This document shows, in pieces, positions 22,857 to 33,419 of a stretch of 64,000 bases of DNA. Within the stretch, counting starts at the first letter, position 1. Each line of letters opens with the position of its first letter. Position numbers and translations under genes: made by a program. The notes under the pieces are model-generated. The model worked only from the letters and a program-made list of their open reading frames with translations, did not search any database and was not told the DNA's origin. Location: positions 1,178,001 through 1,242,000 of the forward strand of contig CP085829.1 of assembly GCA_020809705.1 (NCBI GenBank). Direction: 5' to 3'. Origin of the DNA: Calonectria ilicicola. Taxonomy: Eukaryota > Ascomycota > Sordariomycetes > Hypocreales > Nectriaceae.

Positions 22857-23314
22857 TTACGTACGGATGACTTTGCCGATTCTAAACAATGGTGGCTGCT
22901 GGCAATAGCCACCCACAAATATATCCCCCTTTGCGCAGCCATACTCGCAATAGCGTAGCACTTCCAATTCATTGTATTGCTTCTTTTCGTTCTTACGGCA
23001 AACAAATAGGTAGCCTGCGGGATTGCCCCCTCCAATACCGCCTTTCCGCGCAAGCTTTTCGACTTGATCAGAGTTGCCTAACTTTGTATTAGCACATATA
23101 TCCAGAAAATGGTTCGAGATTGGATACCGATTAGGTGAGCAATGTTGTAACCGCAGTAGTATCTTCCTTTGCTGCACTGTGGAGGAATGGGTGCGGCAGA
23201 CACGTCTGGTGCCGAATCTTTGCTCAGTTGGTTTAACATCTCAGACTTAACGGGAGAACTGAGAGCAGGAGCGAGGAGTAGGAAGATAATAGAAAATACC
23301 ATTAGAAATTTCAT
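22857..23314 (-). CDS. Small secreted cysteine-rich protein (effector-like)
   Basis: Two exons, 23314-23128 and 23077-22857, flank a 50-nt intron (GTATCC...GTTAG, branch GCTAATAC), giving 135 residues. The start ATG opens a strong signal peptide (MKFLMVFSIIFLLLAPALSS) with likely cleavage after ALSS. A short acidic propeptide-like stretch follows. The remainder has six cysteines: PPQC, RYYC, FVC, LRYC, YGC and GYC, consistent with three disulfides. No known domain is recognised. Size, signal peptide and even cysteine count fit the small secreted proteins fungi use against hosts or competitors; that role is inference. The gene is isolated among repeats, as such genes often are. The frame is intact, so it may be functional. 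Confidence 0.7.
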
Positions 23315-24995
23315 CTTGGAAATTGACGACGATGTAAAAGTTTTGGTTGCGAGACTAACTAAAATTTCAAGAAGAACAAAATTGGAAAAAGAAAAATGAT
23401 GCCAACATGCAGAATTTATATTGCCCTCAACTTAGATATCAAGGTCAAAGTAGCCACAGCACAACCCTTTTAGCCGATGGACTGCACACCTTAAGTAAAA
23501 AGACACTGTCTAAAAACTTTGGTAGTGGGACGGTGGAGCTCTCGACAAAGTTCATATGAGACCATCGTGCGGCAGCGTGATTCAAGAGATTATCCTACGC
23601 ACAAGGCGGTGTTGGCGGGATTGTCTTAAAATCATCAATTTACGACCAGTCAGTTAGCAGTATTTATTGGAAATGTAACCAGTCATTATTTAGAATCCAA
23701 TGACCTCTTAAGAATATTTTTAACATGGTGAACCTTAACAAGTCATCAAGGCGGTGCCGTCGAGATGCGAGTAGTCCCCACTAAGAAGTAGAAATTTGAC
23801 ACTCATGCCATATTAATTTTATAATCAGACATCGTCTACTGAATCTCGAGGATGCCCAGCGCTGTCTTGGATATGTCTTTTGTCAAAACTTGCAACCAGC
23901 GTAGTTGTACAAATTGTTATCGCGATCACGGCCAACCTCGACATTCGAAGCATAATCCAATTCTCGTCCCTATTTCGATTGTTATGCTTGCTTTTTCTTC
24001 CATATCAAACTTCTTTTTTCCGAAGGTTCCTTTCAAAGATAGGGTTCTTCGTAACTTACCTACGTCTTTGGCCGTTTTAGCAGTCTTTTCTTTTTTTTTG
24101 GACCGGCCGCTTACGGTCAGAGCATAAATAGAGGCATGACAAACCAACTTTATTGTTGTACACAGGATTAAGTTAATTGTATCTTGGTCAGACGAATCAT
24201 ATGGCCAAACTTAGTTGTATCTGCAACCATTGTGGCTTTGGGACTCCCTCTTGGTTGAGCCCACGATACACTAAAACAAAACAAACCAACTTAGCCTATA
24301 GAACATAAATTTTCCTTACAAATACACTGTTTAAGAGAGGGTATTCATTTTTTTTTCCCCCCAGATCAGACCCAAACTCTTTGTCGTGCATGAATGGACA
24401 AATCACTCTCAACGCTACGCTGAGCTTGGATATTAGCATTCGACAAGTTTGAGTGCTGATGAACAGCTGGCACGCAGCTCAAATTTCTCTTTTAACACCC
24501 TTTTGAATAAAAAGGTCACTGAAAATAATAAAAATAACATGAAATAAAATATGACCTTTTTCATGTCTCGATTCGGCTTCTGTTTCGTCACTGCGTTGAG
24601 TTTCCTTCAGCCTTCTCCAATGGGCGCCACAGCATAGCGGATACGTATGTTGTCGCTGCGTTTGATTCCAATATCGCCTTGGCTAAAAAAGAGTACATGG
24701 GAAAGTCAACTGTAAGAACATGACCTGGCGTTGCCCAAATGCTAATGCAATAACATAAATTTTGCAAAGGTGTGAGCATAAAAGTAGCGCATCTATTAAT
24801 GACTTATTCTGTCCCTCGCCAAAAAACCTTTGCGCGAATCGTGCAATTGTTGGCTGCGACTCGTGTGAAAATGGGGTGACTGCTCTAGAACATGACAGAC
24901 AACACAGCCAAAGGGCCCCCATTCTAAAAACTGTAATTATTCAGCTCAGCCTCACGAGGCAGTTCAAATCATAAGATGCGCAAACTTGTATATAT
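23315..24995. other. Intergenic, no gene supported
   Basis: Short frames on both strands have no motif. It contains a dispersed repeat copy (24363-24412) and poly-T/poly-C runs near 24350. I see nothing else. Confidence 0.4.
24363..24412 (+). repeat. Dispersed repeat fragment, copy 2
   Basis: Direct-orientation counterpart of 13670-13719; similarity fades on both sides. The differences in the conserved 42 nt are all transitions. Confidence 0.5.
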
Positions 24996-25568
24996 ATGCT
25001 CCGATTGCACATCGTTGACACAACCGGCATCCCCATCACCACCAGGAAGCTCCCTCATTATATTTTAATTGCAGTACCTGCCTCTATGGCCAATGCGACA
25101 TCAGGCTACAATGCAAAATGCCTTCCCGAGGAGTGTCTTGACCCGGTAGGAACTGAGATAGGCTTTGGTACCTTTTTATGCTAACTTCATCTGCAGTTGA
25201 ATTTTGCCGTGGTTACTCAACATTGCATGTCATATTTGAGAAAAACTGTAACCCCTGCCCAACTTACCTGTGGTTTGTCTCCATTCCCGTTTCCCCATCT
25301 CTTCGTCTATTTTTTGAACAATAGCTTACTCTAGACTCCTTCCCACGTAACTACCACGGTCACCAAATCTGTCACTCTTCCAACGCCCACAATCACAACT
25401 CTATTGCACACAGTGGTTCAACCCCCGGCTAAATTCATAATCTATCCAACTGAATCGCCAGCTCCCATCTCTGAAGTGAAGAAATTTCGTGCTCGCTCCG
25501 AAATTCCAGCCCAACCAACAAACACCGTCACTGGATCAGAGTGCGAGCAAATATCCGCTAAATTCTAG
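24996..25568 (+). CDS. Possible small multi-exon gene, Thr-rich C-terminus
   Basis: A frame opening at ATG 24996 runs to a well-formed intron 25146-25196 (GTAGGA donor, GCTAAC branch, TGCAG acceptor). A second exon begins at 25197. A final coding-like stretch from 25335 to the stop at 25566-25568 is Thr/Val/Pro-rich (SHVTTTVTKSVTLPTP), as in linkers of secreted or cell-wall proteins. An acceptor (CTCTAG) precedes 25335, but no donor joins exon 2 to it in frame without a stop. Either a junction is missed or the gene is broken. No classical signal peptide is visible at the chosen start, so the true start may be elsewhere. Family unknown. Confidence 0.3.
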
Positions 25569-26309
25569 GCTATTAGTATGATTAATATATTCCGGGGCTT
25601 GTGCTTGCTCCAGAATAAGGGGTTGAAGGCACATGGGCTTGGTTGATGAACAAGATTGGATGAAAGGAGCTTGTTCGCAAAGAAATATGAAAGTCGGTAG
25701 GCAATAGCTGTGCCGCTCAATCAATCTTTGTGATGGTCTCCATCAAAATGTAAAATGTTCTAGAGGCCATGTGGATGCCATTAATGCTTGCCAAAAACAT
25801 TCATTACCAGTTAGTTCGTGTGGATCGCTTGCGACGCCCGTCCCACATGGCCAAGGTTATTCGTATTTGAATACGTGGAGTCGGTCCGAAAACCACCTAC
25901 TCTCCCCAGGTTACTGTACACCTCGAATTTGAAAGCAATGAGAAGGAAAAGATATCAATACAACCCCCGTAATGCATCCACCTCCATTGGCACCCCTGTA
26001 CAACCCACGTAAAATGAAACACCAATCTAGTCATTTCGACTAAGGCCTCGGAGTAACAAAACACCGCTGATGGATGGGTGTGAGCCGCCAGCAATCGTGA
26101 ATGGTACTTTTTTCGCCTCTATGGGAATCAGCTAAATAGAATGCCTCTCGTATATCATACTTTCTAGGTTCTTTTTCATGGGTCTTGGGAGAAGGCTCAT
26201 GACTATATCTATCAACAACCTACCACCCGCTTCCAGAACTTCATAAACCAGCAACACTGATAACATCCAATTTTCGTCAACGAACTGTTAATAAACCCCG
26301 ATAGCCAGT
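25569..26309. other. Intergenic, no gene seen
   Basis: No supported frame. The last 150 nt should be the promoter of the small cysteine-rich gene at 26310. Confidence 0.4.
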
Positions 26310-26648
26310 ATGATTCGCATCACGTCCGTCCTTACCAGCGTTCTTGCTGTCGTCGCTACCACTGAGGCCTGTGGTGGTTGGTACCAATGAAAGTACAGTG
26401 ATGGATCTCACTGCTGCGTAAGTATACTTGAAATACTTTTTGTCCTTCAAATAATCTCACTAACACCGACAGGTTTTTGATGGCGCAGATGGACCTGGTC
26501 ATTGCCCTTCCCGATGCAATGGCGGCTCGTCTTGGCCGCCAGAGTGTATCGGTTTTATTACTGGCAAAGGACGCGCTAAGTAGATTACCACTTGATGACA
26601 CCTCTCAGATTAACCATTGTCTAACGGTTGCTTTATAGGTGCTATTAG
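26310..26648 (+). pseudogene. Small secreted cysteine-rich gene with an in-frame TGA
   Basis: Three exons fit well: 26310-26417, 26473-26579 and 26639-26648, with introns of 55 and 59 nt (donors GTAAGT and GTAGAT, branches CTAACACC and CTAACGG). They would encode 74 residues. The N-terminus (MIRITSVLTSVLAVVATTEA) is a signal peptide. The body is cysteine-rich, with one Cys just after the signal peptide, a CC pair closing exon 1, three in exon 2 and one in the 10-nt last exon: seven in all. Codon 27 (26388-26390) is TGA, which stops translation just after the signal peptide. Good splice sites and a clean frame after the stop suggest recent loss. A sequencing error or allelic variation is possible. 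Function unknown. Confidence 0.6.
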
Positions 26649-26969
26649 CATTGCTTTTCTTCTCGCTCCAAGTATCTGAGTGTGCAGTTTAGTGCCAGTG
26701 TAGAAACCCGAACTAAGTCAGAGCTATGGGTGGGATCTAATCTAAAGAGGTGGAAACAGGCGAATTTCAAGGTGCATCAGACAAGACTTCATCTATTACA
26801 TCAGCCATATTTATTAGTGTTTCTGCCATTGTTCTAACCCTCCATACAATCCCTTACACATACAATAGAAATAGAAGAGCTGAGTAAGAAAAAAAGCACA
26901 AAGTCACATACGTGGCTAATATCACAACGCATTCCCTTTCCAGTGTGTTAGGCTCTGCTCCGTGACAAT

Positions 26970-29182
26970 TCACCAATCGGCAGGTGGCTCCGGCATCATG
27001 ATTGGGGCGTCAGGATTGCTGTCCAAACTATGGCGCCGTTCTTCTAATGGTGCCCATGTCTCTCGGCGAGGGTCAAGTCGTGCATGTATGTCAACTCGTT
27101 CTGTAGTAGCTGATAATGACTTGGATGTATCGTGCACCTTTACATCATCAGCTTTGCCGTTGAGAATATCTAGCAAAGAGGGTTGCCTTTGAGGACGTTC
27201 CGATGCGCTGGGAGCCAGATTATGGTTGACATTTTTGGCCTCATCGTCAATAACAACGGTTCGATACTTCTTGACGAAGTTTCTGGTGGTATTCTTAATA
27301 ATGCTAAGAACAGTAGGACTGTACTGCTGTACCTTAGTCTTGATGAAGTCGAAGAAGGCGTCCCCTCTCAGGTTATCGTAATGGGTGATGTTTATTCTCG
27401 CTAACCTTTCCCCGGGAAGAGTCATCGCGGCCTGAAGGGCAATGTCGCCCATTATGGCGCGCTTGAGGAGGAGACAAGTGGCCTCTTCGTGGCGGAAAGG
27501 TTCGGAAATGTTCATTGGCAAAGCCCTGACCACCAAAAAGCGCAGTCAACTTGCCAACAACAGGTTGGAGACCAGCTGAGGTAGCTGGAGAAACAATCGG
27601 TTTGGCAGTACCCAATGTCTGATGAAGAAGAGTCCCGATGAAGTCTATGATCCCCTCTTCGCCAGATAGAGGTCGAGTTGGTCTGAAGATGCCCTCGACA
27701 AAATCAGCGCCGGTTCCAGTAATATCTGGTGGGGAGATCTTGAGGGAGCGAGGTTCAAGCAAGATCATTGAATTTGAGTCTCGAGAAATACTTTCAGTAT
27801 GGGGGATGAGCTCGAGAGCACACTCAGTCAATGTGGGAGTCAAGGCCTTGGCCAGGCCATCAAGGTTTGTATTGTTCTTGGACCAAATTTGTTCCATCTT
27901 TTTAATGATGTCCATCAAATCGGGCGTGTTTTCTGCAGATAAAATAGCCTGGAACGTAGATTCGGCGAGTATAGCTCGCTCAATGGATCCATTGTTGTCC
28001 ACTTTAAGGCGTTGAGCGAAGGAACCGAAAATGCTCCCAGCAGCCGGACAGATAATGGGACCAACGCGCCCGAGTAGATTCGATTGGGCGGCAAAATCAG
28101 GTGAGCCAATGTTAGTCACCGACTTGAGAACATCGAAGAAGCTCTCTGTTTCAGATTCGACAGTTCTTGGGTCATTAGTCTCAATTATCTGGACACCCTC
28201 GGCATTCTGGAAGGATTGATCGGAATTGAACAAGTTGATGAACGAGTAATAGTTGTTACCATACTGGCCCATGATGGAGGTACCAGAGTTAAACTCATCA
28301 CCACCACCACCACCATAACAATGGGTTCCGATGGAGACCAACCGTCCACCAGCCCTATTCAAAATTGGAGCGCCACATTGTCCTGTTAGCAGTATGTTAG
28401 TATTTTTATGTTTCGTTTCGTTTCACAACTGTACTAGTCCTTACCTCCGAAGGTGGAAATAGGATACTCGATCATGTGGCGGCCGTTGGTGGCAACATCA
28501 ACATTCACACGTTTAAACTCCTCGTACATCTGGGCTCCGCGCTCGGCGCCTTCGGGACCCTCGAGAACCTTATCGCCGGGGTAGCCAACAACGCCCAGAA
28601 ACATTTCAGCGGGGCTCGGAGTATCGATGAAGGCGAACACGCCAAGGTTGCCAGTGAAGGGCCGATGAACTTGGATAAAAGCAACGTCGCGGCCACGGTT
28701 ATTTTTAGAATCGACCCATTCCGCAGTGGTGATAACCTTTTGGCCGTATCGGGCCTGGGTATCGGGACTCCTGAAGGAGCTACGGCCATTGTATCCCATG
28801 AAGCACTTGACCTGGGTGGCAGCGCCCAACCTGTGGCCCCAGTCGAAGACAACATGACCAGCAGTGATAAGTAAATCAGGGCGGACTAGCCATCCAGTTC
28901 CCATCATCCAGACCTGCTCGCCAGTTCCCTTATCTTGGAAGCAGGACTGGATCTTGACAATGGCTATGAGAAGTTAATTGACAATGCTACTTTGCCAGTG
29001 TCATGCAGCTTACAGCGATATTTGCCACCGTCCCGGAAGTCGGCATAGTCGACAGGTACACGTTCATCATAGCCAATGATAGATTCATCATCTCTGCGAC
29101 CGTCATCAGGAACAAGAGTGGTCTCTTCAGGGCGAGAGGAGCGGGGGAGATCAAGTCTCCAGGCAGCTGCGCGGGTAGACAT
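26970..29182 (-). CDS. Chymotrypsin-fold (S1/V8-like) protease with Cys at the nucleophile position
   Basis: Exons 29182-29014, 28963-28445 and 28382-27534 are joined by introns of 50 and 62 nt with good sites. A last segment, 27484-26970, is in another frame and joins if a weak 49-nt GT-AG intron (27485-27533) is real, giving 683 residues. The protease domain occupies about residues 75-265: His in LLITAGHVVFDWG, Asp in GRDVAFIQVHRP, and the nucleophile loop GQCGAPIL, where serine proteases have GxSGGP. The Cys codon is TGT, just after the intron acceptor. Viral 3C-like proteases use such a Cys; here activity is unproven. The C-terminal 400 residues are hydrophilic and unrecognised. No signal peptide is seen, so it is probably intracellular. 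Confidence 0.75.
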
Positions 29183-31825
29183 TTAGGTTAATTAGAGTGA
29201 AGCGACGTGCATGGAGGGGAAAAGGCGAAAAGCTTCAATCATCAATTATATTGGAATTTAGGTATAGATAGTGTGGGAACACTCGATACTTTTAAGCTTT
29301 TAGGGAACAGAAATATTCGAAATCAATTATTGTCCTCAACTTTTACAGCTGATCAAATTCGTGGGGTCTAGACTCAGTAGCATAGCCGCAGCAGCGCCAA
29401 TATCTTGTCAATAGTACGACAAAAAAAAACCCCGCTAGAATCGATAGTCCTCGGATGTGCCGAGCTGCCGTGATCATTTTAGTATAGTGAAAGTGCCCAC
29501 CAGAACCTCAAAACATGCTATAAACTTGTCTAATCGCATGCAGAAAGTAGATTAAGCCCATGCTCCGCCGCATCCAAGACATGTCGGGGATTCTGTGTGC
29601 TTTGTGGTCACCGCAATGAAGAGGCATTCAGCCATCAGCTTGTCGCTGTGGCATGTCCACGTGCAAAAATGCCAATGCGCTCCTTGCATATGATCCTCGA
29701 TCATTTTCGCTCTAGAAATCCCTCAGCAAAACTTGGAATAGGCCTAGTGCGGGAAGCCATTCCGGCTTCAGACCTTGCTCCCCTCCCCTCACACCAAAAT
29801 AGGCAAGGTGTCAACGACTTGCGGCTGGCTACGTACGCAACCTAATGCGGACTAAAGCTATAGTCCCAACACATACGCAAGACTACTACAGAACTATTGG
29901 CTGTGTTGCGGAACAATAGCTTGCTCAGTCTTGAGCACGAATGTCGCCGCCGCGAACATGCCTCATCTATCCAAAGGGACCCCACCATCGATCGAGACCC
30001 CGTGCGGCCTTTTGCATTGTACTCATTTTCTTCACGAAGCTGCACATCGATCGTCAAGTTCTAGCACCTGGCCTCAAAATTGCCGACATACAATAGTTTG
30101 AAACATCTCGGCCCTGGTGTTGGACTTGGCTCCTATCCTACACACTGACGTGCAACCAGCATGATATGCTATCCACACGCAAATTAAACGACACACAGGT
30201 GGTCGATTAAACATGTATTTTTCGCATGAATAATCTACCAGATTAAAAAATTTTCGATCAGCTACCCCTTTTATGAAACAGGCTGTGGTGATGCGTAGAA
30301 TTATCTGTTCAGTTTAAGCTTCAGCGCATCGCTGTTATTCATGCCGTATGGGGAAGAAATTCAGATTAGGGATAGCCGCAAGAACGATAACGACCTCAAA
30401 ATCAAGGGACGACATCAAAGAGGGTGACAAGAGTCTATTTGCGTGGTGTTTTGAGAATTTGAATGTAGGCTATAGGTGTTACACATACAATGTCTTCAGA
30501 ATCTGCTCGTTGCAGGGACGCCAGCACTTGAGGGTTGTGACGAAGCCAAAGATTACCTGTAACAGGCCATTATTCAGGAACAAGTCAAGAATAATAATTT
30601 TCATTCAAAGAAAAGTATGCAACGGGTCAGACTCACACAAGAACAGGAAATGGTCAAGAAATTCTCCCTCGGTTTACTATAAATAGCTGGCAGCAGTCTG
30701 ATAGAATTTCGATAAGTTAGAAGTTGGTCTTAAGGAAGTTTCTAATATCTATTATGGCATGTAGCTGACATACAATATACGCTCCGTACGCCCTTTATCC
30801 ATCACTAAGAATTACGCCGCACCGTTCTTACGCTCTTAATGCAACGTGTGATGATATTAAAGGGTACATAAATTTTGGTGTATGTACGCGCGATGATTCA
30901 GTAGATAGCTAGTGTCAGGATCCGCACTTACCCTTACGTCTGTGAGCCCATCAGGCCAAAAGATAAATCATTAATCACATTGCTCGTGATTACCGATGCG
31001 GATAACAATTTCTAAGAGACCCACGGTGAACCAAGCCGTAGCAGCTGGTAATTCGACATTTTCTATGTGGGAGTCAATCTAATGGCTTCGATTAAAATTC
31101 TTTTCCCATTTGTAATAAAATTGGATCGTACAAGTTTGGTTTTCTAATGGTACAATATTCTCGCAAAATATAGGCTTGGGAATATTTGGCTTCTTGGGTT
31201 TACTTGGACAACCCATATTTCACTCTTATGGAGTCTACGGGTGCAATAGTGGCCATATTCCTTACCCCAACAAATACGACAACACCCAATCCTGATTCAG
31301 CACTGGCTTGGCGTCTATCACTACAGGTTCCTCTCTTTGAGTGCAAGCCCATTAATACAGGCCAGTGAGTATTTTTAGCATCCTTATCAATCTGAATACG
31401 TGTGAACCAAGACTTGAGGGGCTGGTTGAGGTGGTACGTGGAGTCGATGTTGGAGGCCCGCTCATCAATTAGCGGTCGCACGCGGCATGGTCTGGGCCAT
31501 TGGTGGCGTCGCGCTATGCCAATTATTCCCAGCTTAGCTCAGGGGTCAAGTCATTCTTTTTTTTAAGATTAATTTTAATGCACGACTCTCCATCCTCTTC
31601 TGAGTAAAACCTCGCCAACGAAACATGGAGACGACCAACACGATAGCTGGGGCAAGGAAGTGCCCCGGTAGCCACATGGCCGACGTCGTCTAGTCCGCGC
31701 GCTATTGATGCACTCGGGCCAGGCGGCGCTCAGCCAGAAAAGATTCCATTATTTACTTATTATCCACCTTGATCTTTTTTCGTGAGTCGTATCCTTCACA
31801 CTGAGCAACCTCAAACGGGTTGAAA
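29183..31825. other. Long gene-poor stretch
   Basis: No gene is supported over 2.6 kb. Several frames of 60-112 codons have no motifs and atypical composition (for example plus 30348-30686). The 3' end should carry the promoter of the secreted protein gene at 31826. Confidence 0.45.
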
Positions 31826-32898
31826 ATGGTGTCGTACAAGTTTATTACCCTCGCCTTGGCCGCAGCTGTGGCTGTCGTTGAGAGCAAGCGCCCAAACATC
31901 TGCAAACCGGCATCAAAGAGCAGCAGTCTCGGTGTATCGGCAGCAACCACCATCGGCGCAGACTCGAGCAGTATCCATGATTCGACTACCACCGTTACCT
32001 CAGTGATAATCCAATCCACTGAGACTACAACATCGATTTCCGAGACTATCTCGAGCACTTCTGCTTCAGGTAGCATTTCCCCGTCTACGATTTCTCCCAC
32101 TACGGATTCTGCGACTTTGTCAAGTTCAACTGGGGTCTTCACATCAGATACTCTCTCTACTTCCGACGATGCCTCTTTGTCCACCACTGAATCCTCGGCT
32201 TCCGTATTCTCAACACCTCCAATTTCAGATACCGCCGAGACAACCACTTCCGATGACTTGACATCAACTTTGGATGCCTCTTTGACTTTGGTTACGACGC
32301 CTACGCCAACTCCGACGGGTGCCAAGGAATACGTCGTGAATGGGGGATTCGAAACGGATACCATCGCACCCTGGACGGTCGATAGTGGAAGCGAGTATCT
32401 GACTATCGAAGCATCCAGTAAGGATATACCTGCCTACGAAGGCGGAAAATATTTGTAAGTTATGCTATTGCACCACTTTCTTCTTTTTTTCACTACTAAT
32501 TGTGTCTCGATAGACACGCCCGTCTTCCAGGTGGGAATCCTGGGGGAAATGTATGTGTGGGTTTAGACTTGGTCCAAGACATACACGACCTTGATCCGGC
32601 AAAGTCCTACAAGCTTTCTTTTCACACAGGATTAGGCATCAGCAGATATTATAACGATGAAGCGGGGGAATACGTGACTTTTTGGTTTTACATAGATGAC
32701 AGATTTCTCACTATTATGAACTATAGCAATGGCGAGAGTTCTTATCCCCTCGGGTCTTGGCAATCTGACGAGCCGACATTCCGGCCAGATGGCTCGACCA
32801 TAAGGCTCAAGATCAAGATTTGTAATAACGGCTATGGGACTAACGATCTTCTTCTTGATCGCGTTTCTATCGTCGAGCTTACATCTGTTACATCCTAA
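31826..32898 (+). CDS. Secreted Ser/Thr-rich protein with C-terminal galactose-binding-like module
   Basis: Two exons, 31826-32454 and 32514-32898 (59-nt intron, GTAAGT donor), encode 337 residues. The signal peptide is MVSYKFITLALAAAVAVVES. Residues about 30-165 are a Ser/Thr-rich stalk, expected to be heavily O-glycosylated. The C-terminal part starts with EYVVNGGFETDTIAPWTV, the typical first strand of CBM4/9- or F5/8-like jelly-roll modules in fungal secreted proteins. It continues with AKSYKLSFHTG and an ending LLLDRVSIVELTSV. There is no GPI signal at the C-terminus. Likely extracellular or cell-wall associated, binding sugar or another surface ligand (inference). The frame is intact. 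Confidence 0.75.
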
Positions 32899-33419
32899 GA
32901 TCTTTATTGACGATAGCCTTCACCTAAGACGAAGCTAAAAGGCAAGGGATCTTAATCCAACCGGACATTCCGGTTTGAGTTTGACCGTCTACTTTTAATT
33001 TTGGTATAGATAAAATGATGTCTACTAAAGTTGGAGCTTTTTTATTTACTAAGCGATATTATAAAACCCAAATGTTCTAGTTTTCAACTAAAAGATATAT
33101 AAACCGAGCTTCGAGTCAACGCAACCAAATTTGCTGAGTAAACCTCGAAGCCCGAGTGCCATGCAGACCTAGGAAGCGTAATTATTCCTCAAAAAGGCCA
33201 TGAAGAATTATGTTCGCGCGGAGATATTTACTGAAATTTGTTGGCATTAAAAGATAATACCAGGCCCTAACGACCCTACTCGGGAGGCAACTTGCAGTCT
33301 CATAGTCCTGGTAACGTCTGGATCTGTGGCTCGTCTGTTTCTCTCTGGGAGAGTTTGAAGCCATGGACTGTTGGCCGACATCGGCAATGAGCCGGCCAAG
33401 AACCATCTCACGGGGCTCT
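32899..33419. other. Intergenic between convergent genes
   Basis: 3' regions of the secreted protein gene and the subtilisin pseudogene. No coding sequence is supported. Confidence 0.5.

Noticed and set aside
32000..32364. Long minus-strand frame opposite the Ser/Thr-rich stalk
   Set aside because: It is the mirror of the repetitive Ser/Thr codons (giving Val/Glu-rich sequence), not a gene.
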